NCBI GenBank assembly: GCA_905182975.1
Contig: CAJJDM010000144.1
Coordinates: 235,194 to 299,193 of the forward strand
DNA from: Paramecium primaurelia
Lineage: Eukaryota > Ciliophora > Oligohymenophorea > Peniculida > Parameciidae
Reading direction: 5' to 3'
DNA: 64,000 bases
A program made the position numbers and the translations under genes. Position 1 is the stretch's first letter; every line of letters starts with the position of its first letter. The notes beneath the pieces were generated by a model. That model was not told the origin of the DNA. It made no database searches and worked only from the letters and a program-made list of their open reading frames with translations. Shown piece after piece: positions 11,933-21,993 of this stretch.

Positions 11933-12408
11933 ATGTAAAACACTGATTAAGAATCTTCTATTAATAATTCAATTCCAAAAGATTCAGAATAACAAAATTT
12001 TGTTAACAAAAAAAAGAATGCAAAAAAGTCATCTAGACGAATCCACAAAATACCAATACGAACCTAATAATTATTATTCGTATAAGTTTTTTAAGAAGGA
12101 AAATCAATCAAATAAGTAAAAGTAGCAAAATATCACATTAGGTTGCTGATGATTTAAAATTAAACTATTCTAGTGCTAAATCCTTAATACATTATTATAA
12201 AAACAATAAAAGGCCTGCTCCTAATTAAGTAGTTGATGTATTAAATGGAAAAAAGCCATGCCTTTACAAAAACATGCAAAATAACTAGAATGCTTATAAT
12301 AATCTAAAAATAGAAGTTAGGCTAAAGCATTCATTTATTAAAGCCTATAACTTCTTTGAGAGATTAAGAAAGTAAGAGCAACGTTTTGCAAGTCAATGTC
12401 TTTCATGA
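11933..12408 (+). CDS. Small helix-turn-helix protein, paralogue B
   Basis: 149 residues, one 26-nt intron (12116-12141) at the same place as in paralogue A. The core HKIPIRTQQLLFVQVF, then EGKSIKQ|VADDLKLNYSSAK and SLIHYYKNNKRP, is close to A, while the N-terminal 35 residues (Ser/Asn/Lys-rich) and the C-terminal 60 residues have diverged. The pattern of a conserved HTH core with free tails fits a DNA-binding protein family. It stands 455 bp downstream of A in the same direction. A more distant relative is at 32329-32773. Confidence 0.7.
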
Positions 12409-13379
12409 TATTCATTAAATTAGAAATTATTGTTTGGAAATCGATGATTCTTGTTTTTTAATTATTTCCATCTTTACTTAGTAAATTGTTCTTTAACATA
12501 AAACCTAAAACTTTCCATTATTTATCAAATTAATTCTATTATTTTACTAAAAAAGCTTGAGAAAATATATATAATATGTATGAATATCAAGAGGAATTAA
12601 GTGTATCTAATTTCTACTATTTTTAGTATCAATATTAGAATTTGATTAAATTCGTTTAGATTTTGTGATTTATTTATTTATATAATTCTAAAGTAGGTAT
12701 ATTATAGCTGAGATTAGTTTGTGTATTAATTAATAGTTAGTTACATCTGATAATAAATAGAGTTAACAATATAAAAATGAATTTATAAATAACTCTTTCT
12801 CTAATTTGAATATATAATCTACTAATTCATAAATAGGTTTAATCCTTTATTTAAAATGTTAACATTGTAATGTATGATGAATATTAAAAATGTTTACATT
12901 CCTATAATATAGTTAGTTCATATTAAATAAAATTATTAAGTAAAATTCTTTTTACATCTGAAAAGCATTAAGTTTGATTAAAAAACAACAGATTAAAATC
13001 ATTCTATTTTATTTCAAATATGAAATTATAAATGAAATCGATAGATTATATTTCCTTTATCATTTTACTTCAAAAGTTAACAAAATATCAAATAAAATAA
13101 TAAATATTATTTATATATAGCATTTATGATATTATCAAATCCATTAAATTTCTATTTTAAATATGTTCTAACAACAAATAAATTCAAGAGTATATTAATT
13201 TATTTTATTCTTTTAGTAAGCTCATAATTATTATATAGTTTGAATTAGTAATTTATATGAATATATATAATTTATATATATATCTATTTTAGAATAGGAA
13301 TATAAAATTTTAATGATGAAGCTTCATTTTGAAATGATATCAAAAATATCTTTAATACATTAATTGAAATAAAAAAAAT
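12409..13379. other. Long intergenic region
   Basis: About 970 bp, very AT-rich, among the longest gene-free stretches of the window. I saw no coding pattern on either strand and no clear repeat or structured RNA. Confidence 0.55.
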
Positions 13380-13970
13380 ATGAAATATTTATTATTTATA
13401 TCAACTTTAATAGTATTAGGATCGTCATTGTCAACATAGCTTTCATAAAAGCCAACTTGCTTTTTAGTAAATTCACCAGAAGAAAATTCAAATTTGACTG
13501 TTAATTATATTGTTTCTGGTTTAGATGAAATTTAGACTGATGTATTTATTAGAAAAAAAGATGGAGAAATTTTAATAAAAGTACAAAATACAAAGGATGG
13601 AAAAATCAGAGAAATTTTAAAAGATAAAGATAATTATTATGTTTGCTTTCAAAGTAGAGATAAAAGCTATAAAATGGTGAGTTTTGACTTTGATATTGAA
13701 GGGGTTGATAAAGAATATGCATAAACTGAGTAATTCGAATATATGTCTAAAGAATTATAAAAAACATAAAAGAATTTCTAAAATATTTACAGAAATTAAC
13801 ATTGGATGTCAGACAGAGAGAATGCACATGCTATAATATTAGATTAAACAGAAAAATCAGTTTAATGGTGTGCTGTTATTAAAGTTGGAGTACTTATTGT
13901 AATAAGTTTATCATAAATCTATATTGTTTATAATTATTTCAAAGATAAGGATATAAATGGATAAGTTTGA
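13380..13970 (+). CDS. p24/TMED family cargo receptor
   Basis: 196 residues without introns. N-terminal signal peptide (MKYLLFISTLIVLGSSLS), a GOLD-like lumenal domain with two Cys (PTCFLV and YYVCFQ) that would form the conserved disulphide, a membrane-proximal coil, one transmembrane helix (IKVGVLIVISLSQIYIVYNYF) and a short cytosolic tail containing KDKD. p24 proteins cycle between ER and Golgi and help load COPI/COPII vesicles. The tail lacks a clean KKXX signal. Length and order of elements fit the family; the subfamily is not decided. Confidence 0.82.
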
Positions 13971-14021
13971 GTAATTATTTATTATTAAATTTATAAATAT
14001 AATTTAAGTTTTATAAGATGA

Positions 14022-14921
14022 TCATAAAAAAGAGTCTATGAAACACTCATAATCCAATGGATTAAGTGCTGTACTATTATAATCTACATATGGATTCGGT
14101 GATCCAATTTTTGATTCTTAAAATTGATCATCTTTAATTGATTTATATTCTCCTAAAAATTTGTTGGTTTATGTTTCACTTTTATCTAAAGATATTTAAA
14201 ATAATAATAATACTTTCTTATCTTAATTCTTCATTTATTGCATGAAGCATTTAACCAACTTATTTAAATTTGACTTCAATGTCTACACTTTAATTGTAAA
14301 CAAACTGATTATATTAATAATTTCTTACATGATTTAAATTCTGCATTTAATCAATTAGATATGAAGATGTTTCTTATAATAGTTTCATATCTTCTTTTAA
14401 CTTATTATTTGTCTCTTTTATATCAATAGCACATTCTTTAAATAAGTTCTGTTCTTCCTTAACTTAAATTGCTATCAAAATAATGAATAATTAGATACTT
14501 GGTTCTTCTTAAATAGCAGGAGTAATAAGATCTTCTTAATTTCTTCTTTTTATAAATTATAACATTGATCTTTTAAAGTTAAAAATATAGAAATACTTCA
14601 TTCCTTTTCTAAAACATTTATGCTTAAAGATTTATCCTTCATTTGATCGAACTTTCTTGAAATTATATAAATTTAGCTATCTAAAATCAATTAATACAAT
14701 TCAATACCTTACAAAACTTGAATAATTACTATGCTTAAAGAAATTTTATAAAACTTATTTCTCCATTTACTATTGATTATAAACTATAAAGGCAGTGCCT
14801 TAAGCAGTCCAACTTACTATATTAGAATGGTTTTGTTCCTTAAAAAATATTCTATAGATTATACTTCTAGCATTTAATAAGTTTTCAATATGAATGTTGG
14901 AATAGGAGTTCTAGTGTTCAT
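14022..14921 (-). CDS. Heat-shock transcription factor (HSF)
   Basis: 246 residues, seven exons, six introns of 24-28 nt. The DNA-binding domain starts at the N terminus: TPIPTFILKTYQML, VSWTAQGTAFIVYN, then FFKHSNYSSFVRQLNLYNF (the recognition helix and turn) and KVRSNEG with the wing. It is followed by a leucine-bearing coil (residues about 135-190) that fits the HR-A/B trimerisation region, and a short acidic C terminus with a Phe-Leu end. HSFs bind nGAAn repeats upstream of chaperone genes. It is small for an HSF, with a short activation region. It converges on the p24 gene with 51 bp between stops. Confidence 0.92.
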
Positions 14922-15072
14922 AAATTGTTAAAATATAATATATTTTTTAGTAAAAATCAATTAATCGATATTTAAATCCTATCAATTTGATAAAATCTAT
15001 GTATTTCACCAGAAATAAATCTCTCTTCAAGAATCGGATATTTGCTTATATTTATATATATTTTATAAATTA

Positions 15073-16012
15073 ATGAAGCATTTACTCCTATTTATTCTAA
15101 TCCTCTACATTTTATTTATTGTAGCTCTTGAATGTATTAATAACCAAATTAATTTTATTTTAAAGCTAAGGAAAAAGGTAAACCAAAGAAGTCAAAAAAG
15201 AATAAAAGTATAAGTGAAATGAAATCACCAATAACCGTAAGTGGAAGAGTTTGGGCTAGAAAGAATTGTATGTTTGGTGAAATTTTGAGTAAAGGAGGAA
15301 TAGAAGTATTTAATAATAAAAGAAAAATAGGCTAAAAATTTAAAAACGAAAAAATTAGAAGCATAGGTTTTGAAAACTAAATTACTTAAAGTAGGAACTC
15401 TAAAATCAAAAAAAGAAGGTAGACCATTAGTTATTAATGGTTCGATATCTGTGTATAAAATGAAAACATAAGAGAAAAAATAGAAAGTTTTATTATAAGA
15501 AAGTATATAAATTAACTATTCTAGTTTAGTGGGAATTATTGCATCATTTAGATTTTAATGATTAATCTAATAGTAAATGTGAAAATTTGAGAGATGGTCA
15601 TTTTTTTGGTGGTTATTGTGAACATACAAATCAAACTTTAAGCAAAAAATTCAATACTTTACCTTAACATACTCAAATAAAAGTTGAATTAGCATTACAC
15701 GTATTTGATTAATGGGAATCAGAATAAATTATTATGAGAGCAGATGAATAAATTAGTATAATAATAAAAATATTATTATTAGTTTGGAAGAATAAATTTG
15801 AAAATACTGTTCATCATAATAATTTTTGTGGAAGTTCTAGATTTGGAGATTAAATTAATATGTATTATTAATTTAATATAAAGATTAGTCCTATTATGAA
15901 AATATTTGATCATACTCATAATGAATTAAATTTATAAGTTTAAGGTTTAACATCAAAAAGTACTTGTGAAGCTAGTTTTGGAATTGATAATCTAGTTATT
16001 TATTATAGATGA
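15073..16012 (+). CDS. Secreted protein with Cys-rich C-terminal domain
   Basis: 277 residues, introns 15134-15165 (32 nt), 15306-15330, 15503-15524 and 15756-15782. A signal peptide (MKHLLLFILILYILFIVA) is followed by a Lys-rich stretch and a domain containing WELLHHLDFND, DGHFFGGYCEH, LPQHTQIKVELALHVFDQW, NNFCGSSRFGDQ and a C-terminal FGIDNLVIYY. Paramecium has many secreted or surface proteins of this look (LPxHTxIK, then W, then FGxxxxxIYY), possibly lectin- or jelly-roll-like, but I cannot name the family. The gene ends just 31 bp before the second CK2 beta gene on the same strand. Confidence 0.65.
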
Positions 16013-16043
16013 ATGTTTATTTATTATTAATTTTAAATTCAAA

Positions 16044-16967
16044 ATGTCTTAAAGCAGTAAATGTTTCATTTTCATAAATATTAGATATATCCGTAAATGA
16101 GAATGGATGGATTAAATGGTATTGCAATTTAGAAGACCATCACTTTTTTTGTGAGATAGATGAATTTTTTATAGCAGACTAATTTAATCTTTATGGATTG
16201 AAATAGTTATTTGATCATTTTGAGTAACATCAATATAAAGTAATATATTAGAGAAGCATTATAAATGATTTTATCTCCAAATACACCAACAGATGAAGAT
16301 TTAGAGGATGATTAGTATTAAATGAAAAATTATAATTAAGATTTTTAGAACTCTATAATGAAGCATCAGAATTATATGGTTTATTACATGCTAGATTTAT
16401 TATTACTCCATAGGGTTTAACATTAATGAAATCAAAATATTTATAAGGAAGATTTGGAGTATGTCCTAGAGTTTTATGTGAGAGATAAAATGTATTACCA
16501 ATAGGTTTAAGTCATGATTTAAGAACTTCTCGAGTTAAAGTAAAATATTATTAAATAAAATCTAGATATTTTGTCCAAGATGTTAGGATGTTTATTCTCC
16601 TAAAAAGTAAATGAGTGATGTTGATGGTTCATTTTTTGGTTCTGTATTCCCTCATATATTTTTATCTGTATTTTCAGAATTAAATCCTACTTAACCAGCA
16701 AATGAATATGTATCCAAAATATTTGGATTTAAAGTACATAAAAAGAAAGGTTCAAAATTTTAAATTCAATAAAATTAAACTGAAATGTATTATTATGCTG
16801 AGGATCATATAAAAAGACTTTCATAAATATAAAGTTCATAATAATAATCTTAATAATAATAATAATAATAATAATAATCTCAAAAAAATGATGAGGAAGC
16901 AGAAAAAAAATAAAAAGAAGCATTAAATGCTATATAAAAGTTATAGAAATAAAAGTAAAAAAAATGA
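16044..16967 (+). CDS. CSNK2B: Casein kinase II regulatory subunit beta (copy 2)
   Basis: 271 residues, introns 16057-16084, 16224-16251, 16315-16340 and 16540-16565. Same core as copy 1 (NGWIKWYCNLEDHHFFCEID, GRFGVCPRVLCERQ, IFCPRCQDVYSPKK, DGSFFGSVFP), with both zinc cysteine pairs intact. The acidic loop TPTDEDLEDD is better conserved than in copy 1. The C-terminal extension holds a polyglutamine run coded by consecutive TAA codons (about 16849-16875) followed by a charged coil. The two copies are clearly diverged, not a recent duplication, and may serve different CK2 holoenzymes (inference). Confidence 0.92.
16849..16875 (+). repeat. TAA microsatellite coding polyglutamine
   Basis: A run of tandem TAA triplets inside the second CK2 beta gene. 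Under the ciliate code it reads as uninterrupted Gln; under the standard code it would be a wall of stops. Such a run is prone to slippage, so length variation between strains is likely. Confidence 0.8.
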
Positions 16968-16988
16968 TTTTGGTATAATTAATTATTT

Positions 16989-17876
16989 TCATTGTCCTCT
17001 CATAATTATTCTAAAGCTACTTATTCTATTTCTACATATTGGACATTTAGAACTTCTTTCTTTTAATCCTTAACAACAAGTTTAACATAAACTCATATGT
17101 TTGCATGGTAAAATTAATGTATTTACTTTATTACTTAAACATATAACACAATCTTTATCTTAATCTTTTTATCCTCCATAAACATCTCTTACACTAAAAG
17201 CTTTTCCATTCTTTTACATTTTAATCTCAAATGTTTATAATTATATTTCATTTTAATTCAACTTGAAAAAACAGTATTAAAATAATTATTTTTCTTATGT
17301 TTCCTATATTTATTATTAGATTATTACCATCTCAATTATTAATGGATATTATCGTTTTTCTTAATTTGTATATTCTAAATCTTCTAGTTTTATTTATCGT
17401 ATATCAAATTAAAACTAATCAAATTTATATCCTGAAACTGGTTCAAAATTGTATGTCTTTTATTAAAAGGCATTAATTTTTTATGTTATAAATTCATTAT
17501 TAATTGTTTCAACAGCTAATAAATGAATTTTAAGTGTCATAGGCTCTGAACATTCGAAAACAAATTCTATTTAATAAGTGCTAGCATCAATTTATGTCTG
17601 ATATTATATATATTCTATATATACCAATTTAAATGAATCTTTTTTAATATAAGTATTATTTTATTTTGGAACAACTTTCTTGACTTCTACATTATGTTTA
17701 AATCTAGCTGGATGTTAATCTTAATTTTATAGATATTATGGAAAATCCTATATTATTTATTATGGATTATTTTAATATAAATCTCTAAGCACTTATTAAT
17801 AATTAGGATCATTAGTTAAATGTTGCACACTTTAATGATTAGCTGTATTATTATTATTATTTTGATTATTTCCCAT
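16989..17876 (-). CDS. MGRN1/RNF157-type RING E3 ubiquitin ligase
   Basis: 278 residues, introns 17598-17624 and 17304-17327. C-terminal RING of the mahogunin type: CVICLSNKVNTLILPCKHMS, then LCQTCCQGLKERSSKCPICR (all eight zinc ligands present). The middle (EFVFECSEPMTLKIHLLAVE, FEPVSGYKFDQFQFDIRQ) matches the conserved beta domain found before the RING in this family. The N terminus begins MGNNQNNNNN; a glycine at position 2 would allow N-myristoylation, a feature of several members. It would transfer ubiquitin to membrane-linked substrates. Stop codons of this gene and CK2 beta copy 2 are 21 bp apart (convergent). Confidence 0.87.
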
Positions 17877-17909
17877 TTTAATTATAATATTTAATACATA
17901 TTTATTATA

Positions 17910-18585
17910 TCAATCAATAAATCTTTAGCATTCTTTCATTCTTTCTAATTAATCTTTTATATTGTAGAAACCTATCAAATTACCTAAAAATTAATCATCT
18001 ATTTTCTCTCCTTATCTCAAAAAATATAAATTTCTAAATATATTGTCACTTATAGAATAATGCCAGTTAAAATTTAATTTAGAATTCCCATTTTAATCAA
18101 AATTCTAATAATGATTCTCAATTTTAATATTATATTGAGAATCTAATTTTTAATTTAAGTAAGGTAAAAATTTTTCAATAAATTAATCCTCATTTCTTTT
18201 CTATTCCATTTTATTTCTTTTTTTTATTTTTTTATCATAACTTTCCATTTTGATATAATCATAAATAAGAAAATTTTTCTTTAGTTTCTCTAAGAATTAA
18301 TATAATTTTCTATTTGCCTATCTAATGAATTCTTCTACTTTTGTTTCATCTACTGACCAAGTTGATTCATCATTTCTTTTAAAAACAACAGCAGACAAAC
18401 AACCTTTCACAGTTCTAGTTGCCAATCCTGTAAAATTCTTTCCATTCTACTTTCTCAAAAATGGAAGATAAGGTTCTGTTACATTATTTAAAGTTGCATT
18501 CCCCTCTTATAATTGAATCGCTTTGATCAAATGTCCTGTATATGACATTTAATATCATACTTCTTTATCCCCCATCTCTTACCAT
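17910..18585 (-). CDS. Unknown protein with basic coiled middle
   Basis: 216 residues with one 25-nt intron (18536-18560). The first third contains TEPYLPFLRKQNGKNFTG and TVKGCLSAVVFKRND, followed by a helical Lys/Asn-rich part and a C-terminal region ending DQLERMKECQRFID. No motif, signal peptide or membrane segment is evident and I do not recognise the family. It ends 34 bp upstream of the MGRN1 start on the same strand. The start at 18585 is the first in-frame ATG before the exon-1 splice site; the frame upstream stays open for a while, so a longer form is possible. Confidence 0.6.
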
Positions 18586-19393
18586 TTTTTTATGTTGAAT
18601 AATTTAGCTTACTAAATAACTTTTAATTAAATATAGTACTTGTATAAGTTTTTCTGAATGATATCTACGTTCGTCTTAGCGAGGTTAGTTTAATCGAATT
18701 TTAATAATTTAACTCAACCATAAAGGCTTACTCAGTTGAAAATATTTATTGTATTGATCACATTGATCAGCCTACTTAATAAATTTATTAAAATACTTCG
18801 ACTTTAGTTTTTTAATCCATTTAGTCTATTTATATATAATATTACCCCCTTTTATAAATGAAAATAAAGGGGGATCAAATGTTCATTTAAATAGTGATCT
18901 CAACCTAATTTTATATTAACTTATTTATATATCATAAAATACAATTTATAATATTATCAATCTTATATAATCAATCAAAGTCCTTTTAGTAATTAAGTTT
19001 CTTTTATTTTATCAATAAATCCAAAGCTTTAATCAAATTTAGATTTCATTTTATAATTAACATATCTATGTTATTCAACATTCTAATTATACTACTATTA
19101 TCCTATTTTTATTTTAAATACTATCAAATTATAGCTATCTCACAAAAAATATAACAATAAACTCTTCTTTTATAAAATTGGCTAAAAAATTATTTAAATA
19201 CGAAAATTCTGTTTAAGATCATGGGTAATAATAAAAATATTATTAATAATTACCATTTCAAAAAGAGATTTAACTTTTTCGTAACCTAAATATTTTACTT
19301 AATTTTAAGCTTTTTAATTAACAATTTATAAATCATTCATAAATGTATTTGTTGAATTTATAACTAGTTTATTGTTTATTAATACATTTAAAC
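18586..19393. other. Long intergenic region with a GC stem-loop
   Basis: About 808 bp with no credible gene. The only distinct element is the hairpin at 18845-18873. Confidence 0.5.
18845..18873. other. Inverted repeat, GC-rich hairpin
   Basis: CCCCCTTT (18845-18852) pairs with AAAGGGGG (18866-18873) across a 13-nt AT-rich loop. Five consecutive G-C pairs are rare in this very AT-rich intergenic DNA. It could fold in RNA or mark a regulatory or processing site, but no function can be assigned from sequence. Confidence 0.5.
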
Positions 19394-19768
19394 ATGATTA
19401 TAAAATTAGTAACAGCGATTGTGATTCTAATCCTAAACTCATAATTTTATAGAAAATAAGAATATTAGAACTAGGATTCCAATAAATCATTTAATACTCT
19501 TACAATATTGGATCTTTTTATGATTTCATACATAGTATCAAAGGAAACTAGATAGATATTTTTATAAGGAATGATTTTCATAATTTTATATATTTTTAGA
19601 ATAAAGTATTTCCTGTAATTATTCTCTAACTAAAGAATAAGAGTTCAAATTAACAAAATATATTACTATACTATCAGTTCTAAAGGATTGTTTGATATTT
19701 AATATATAATTTTAATACTATTATTTATAATATTTATTATTATTTCATTATCTTATAATTCTCAATGA
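19394..19768 (+). CDS. Hypothetical small membrane protein
   Basis: An open frame of 124 codons starting with a signal-like segment (MIIKLVTAIVILILNSQFY) and ending with another hydrophobic stretch (YIILILLFIIFIIISLSY). It has few charged or Gly residues and no intron, and it overlaps the convergent acyl-carrier-like gene by 7 bp at the 3' end. In AT-rich DNA with only one stop codon, an open frame of this size can arise by chance, so the call is weak. Confidence 0.25.
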
Positions 19769-20161
19769 CTATCATGATGTATATTAACAATGTAGAATGC
19801 TGTTTCAATACTTGACACCAGAAATGCTCTATCTTTAATTTCGATTCCAAATTCTTTTTCTAATGCATCATGAATATGAATGCATGTTGCAACATCAACA
19901 TAACCAGCAGCATCATTCCAATTAGTATTAAATGTGATTGGAGTTGATTCCCACTAATTTTATTATATTTTTATACTCTTTCTGGATCAATCTTTCTCAA
20001 TCGTTCTCCAACCACTTTTATAATTCTTTTTGCTGTAACAGCTGGCTTTGATATTAATTCTTTATTACATTGTTATAAACTGAACCATTAGGAAAATGAT
20101 ATGAATAAATAGGGACTTGAGTGGATAAACTTTTAGCAAAATTAGATATTAATTTATACAT
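19762..20161 (-). CDS. Acyl-carrier-like protein without the Ser attachment site
   Basis: 117 residues, introns 20046-20068 and 19954-19976 (both 23 nt). The N terminus (MYKLISNFAKSLSTQ) looks like a mitochondrial presequence. The rest follows the mitochondrial acyl carrier protein pattern: VGERLRKIDPER and the strongly ACP-like helix III/IV block HDALEKEFGIEIKDRAFL. The phosphopantetheine motif DSL that should stand just before it is replaced by a WNDAAGYVDVATC segment, so no prosthetic group could attach at the usual place. It may be a structural ACP relative, for example in complex I or an LYR complex (inference). Confidence 0.65.
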
Positions 20162-20710
20162 TATTTTATATAATTTAATTTTTGAGTGAAGAATTTTAAT
20201 AATTTTTTGTATATAAATATATATATAATTATTGATGCTCATACATGATAATTATATTTATTTATTAGATATACAATCATTCGAATTCAATATTAATTAT
20301 ATTTCTATTATTTAATTGTTCTTTTGCACAATTTATTCTACATTATTATATTTATATAATAATAAGAATTCAATTTAAATGTATATTTATTTCTAAATAA
20401 TAAACAAAGAATTTTAACTTTATCATATTTAAGTATAAAATAAATTAATAGAATACTACTTTCCTTGTATTATTCCATTTATTAGAACCATATATAATTA
20501 TTATTTTAATATAGTTTTTATTTCATTATTAATAATCAATTAAGTTTATATCTTTAAGATTGATTTTGTAATTATGATGAATAACTGTGTGATTTAGTGT
20601 TATACTAAGTAATATGATTGAAGTTTTAGATGATGATTGTTTGAATATTTTAGTTTAATATATGTTGTATGTTGTATACTTATTATATTTTATGTAATTA
20701 ATATACGTGA
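20162..20710. other. Intergenic region
   Basis: About 550 bp of AT-rich DNA between the ACP-like gene and the L37A gene. Nothing recognisable on either strand. Confidence 0.5.
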
Positions 20711-21166
20711 TCATTATTTCTTTGCTTATGGTTTCTTGGTTTAAGGTTTCTTAGTTTCTTTTGGCTATTCTTTAGGTTTTTCTTCTTTAGGTTATTATTT
20801 CTTTTCTTTCTTTTCTTCTTTAACTTCCACTTCAGCATCGTCTTTCAATTTTTTGATTCTCAACATACCTTATTTTGCAGACAATCCAGCAGGAGTGCTA
20901 AATTAATAGCATATATTTAATACTTGACTTCCCAAGCTCCACCAGCAATTTATAAGCCTGTTTAAGTGCATCTCCATATACCAATAGCTTATCTTCTTAA
21001 TGAATGCTAAAATATAGATAATTTCATTTAATACAGCTCCTGTGAAAGTATTGAAATATCTTTGATGTTGGGAAATTTCGAATTTCTTGATAATCTTTCT
21101 TAATGAAGCACCATATCTGGTTCCATATTTTCCTGTGATTCCAACCTTCTTTGTCTTCTTTGTCAT
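20711..21166 (-). CDS. RPL37A: 60S ribosomal protein L37A (eL43), altered
   Basis: 133 residues, introns 21007-21034 and 20898-20923. The N terminus MTKKTKKVGITGKYGTRYG and RKIIKKFEISQHQRYF are typical, as is AIGIWRC...QIAGGAWEV. eL43 normally holds a four-Cys zinc ribbon (YxCxxCG and WxCxxC). Here the first pair reads YFNTFTG and the second WRCTQT, so only one of four Cys remains. After the normal end there is a tail of about 38 residues made of Lys, Glu, Pro and Gln repeats (KEEKPKEQPKETKK). It may be a normal ciliate variant or a specialised paralogue. Confidence 0.85.
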
Positions 21167-21345
21167 TTCAAATAATATTTAAAATCTTTAATTTATTTAC
21201 TTTTTAAATTTATTGTGAATATACAAACATATATAAAATAAGTGTGGTTTGATTGAGTGTCATTTATATGTATTTAGATTATATAAACATAAATACATCA
21301 ATTAATCATTTATTTTTAAATTATATAGTTAAATTTTAATAAATC

Positions 21346-21883
21346 ATGGCTTCATTTAAAAAATAATAATAAAAGACATAAGTAACATAAAAAAAGAAGG
21401 TCAAAAGTGAATTGACTGATGATTAGAAATAAGAAATTAAAGAGGCTTTTGATTTATTTGATACTGATCGTTCTGGAGCAATAGATTGTCATGAAATTAA
21501 AGTTATTCTTAGAGCATTAGGATTTGAAGTTAAAAAATAAGAAGTATAAGCATTGATGAAAGAATATGATCGTGATGAAACTGGTCGTATTGAATATAGT
21601 GATTATATAGAATTAAGTAATATGAATAATTCAAATTTTAGTGACTAGAAAATATTGTGAAAGAGATCCTTAAGATGAAATATTTAGAGCATTTAAATTA
21701 TTTGATGATGATAATTCAGGTAAGATTACTTTAAGAAAATTAAAGAAAGTATCAAAAGAATTAGGAGAAACTTTGAGTGATTAAGAATTATAAGCTATGA
21801 TAGATGAATTTGATAAAGATGGTGATGGATAAATTAATATAGATGAATTCCTTAGCATCATGAAATAAACAACTATTTATTGA
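21346..21883 (+). CDS. Centrin
   Basis: 170 residues, one 25-nt intron (21617-21641). Four EF-hands: DTDRSGAIDCHE, DRDETGRIEYSD, DDDNSGKITLRK and DKDGDGQINIDE, the last one a full consensus loop. The basic N-terminal extension (KKQQQKTQVTQKKKVKSELT) and the spacing are those of centrin rather than calmodulin. Centrins are Ca2+-binding proteins of basal bodies and of contractile fibres; Paramecium uses many centrins in its infraciliary lattice. The second loop (x-axis D, z-axis D, E at position 10) may bind Ca2+ weakly. Confidence 0.93.
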
Positions 21884-21993
21884 ATCAATTAATGAATATT
21901 ATAATCTAAACTTAATTATATAATTAAGTATTTTATTATAAGTATTTAATAATATAATATAAAATAATTATAAATTATTAACTTAAACAAATT

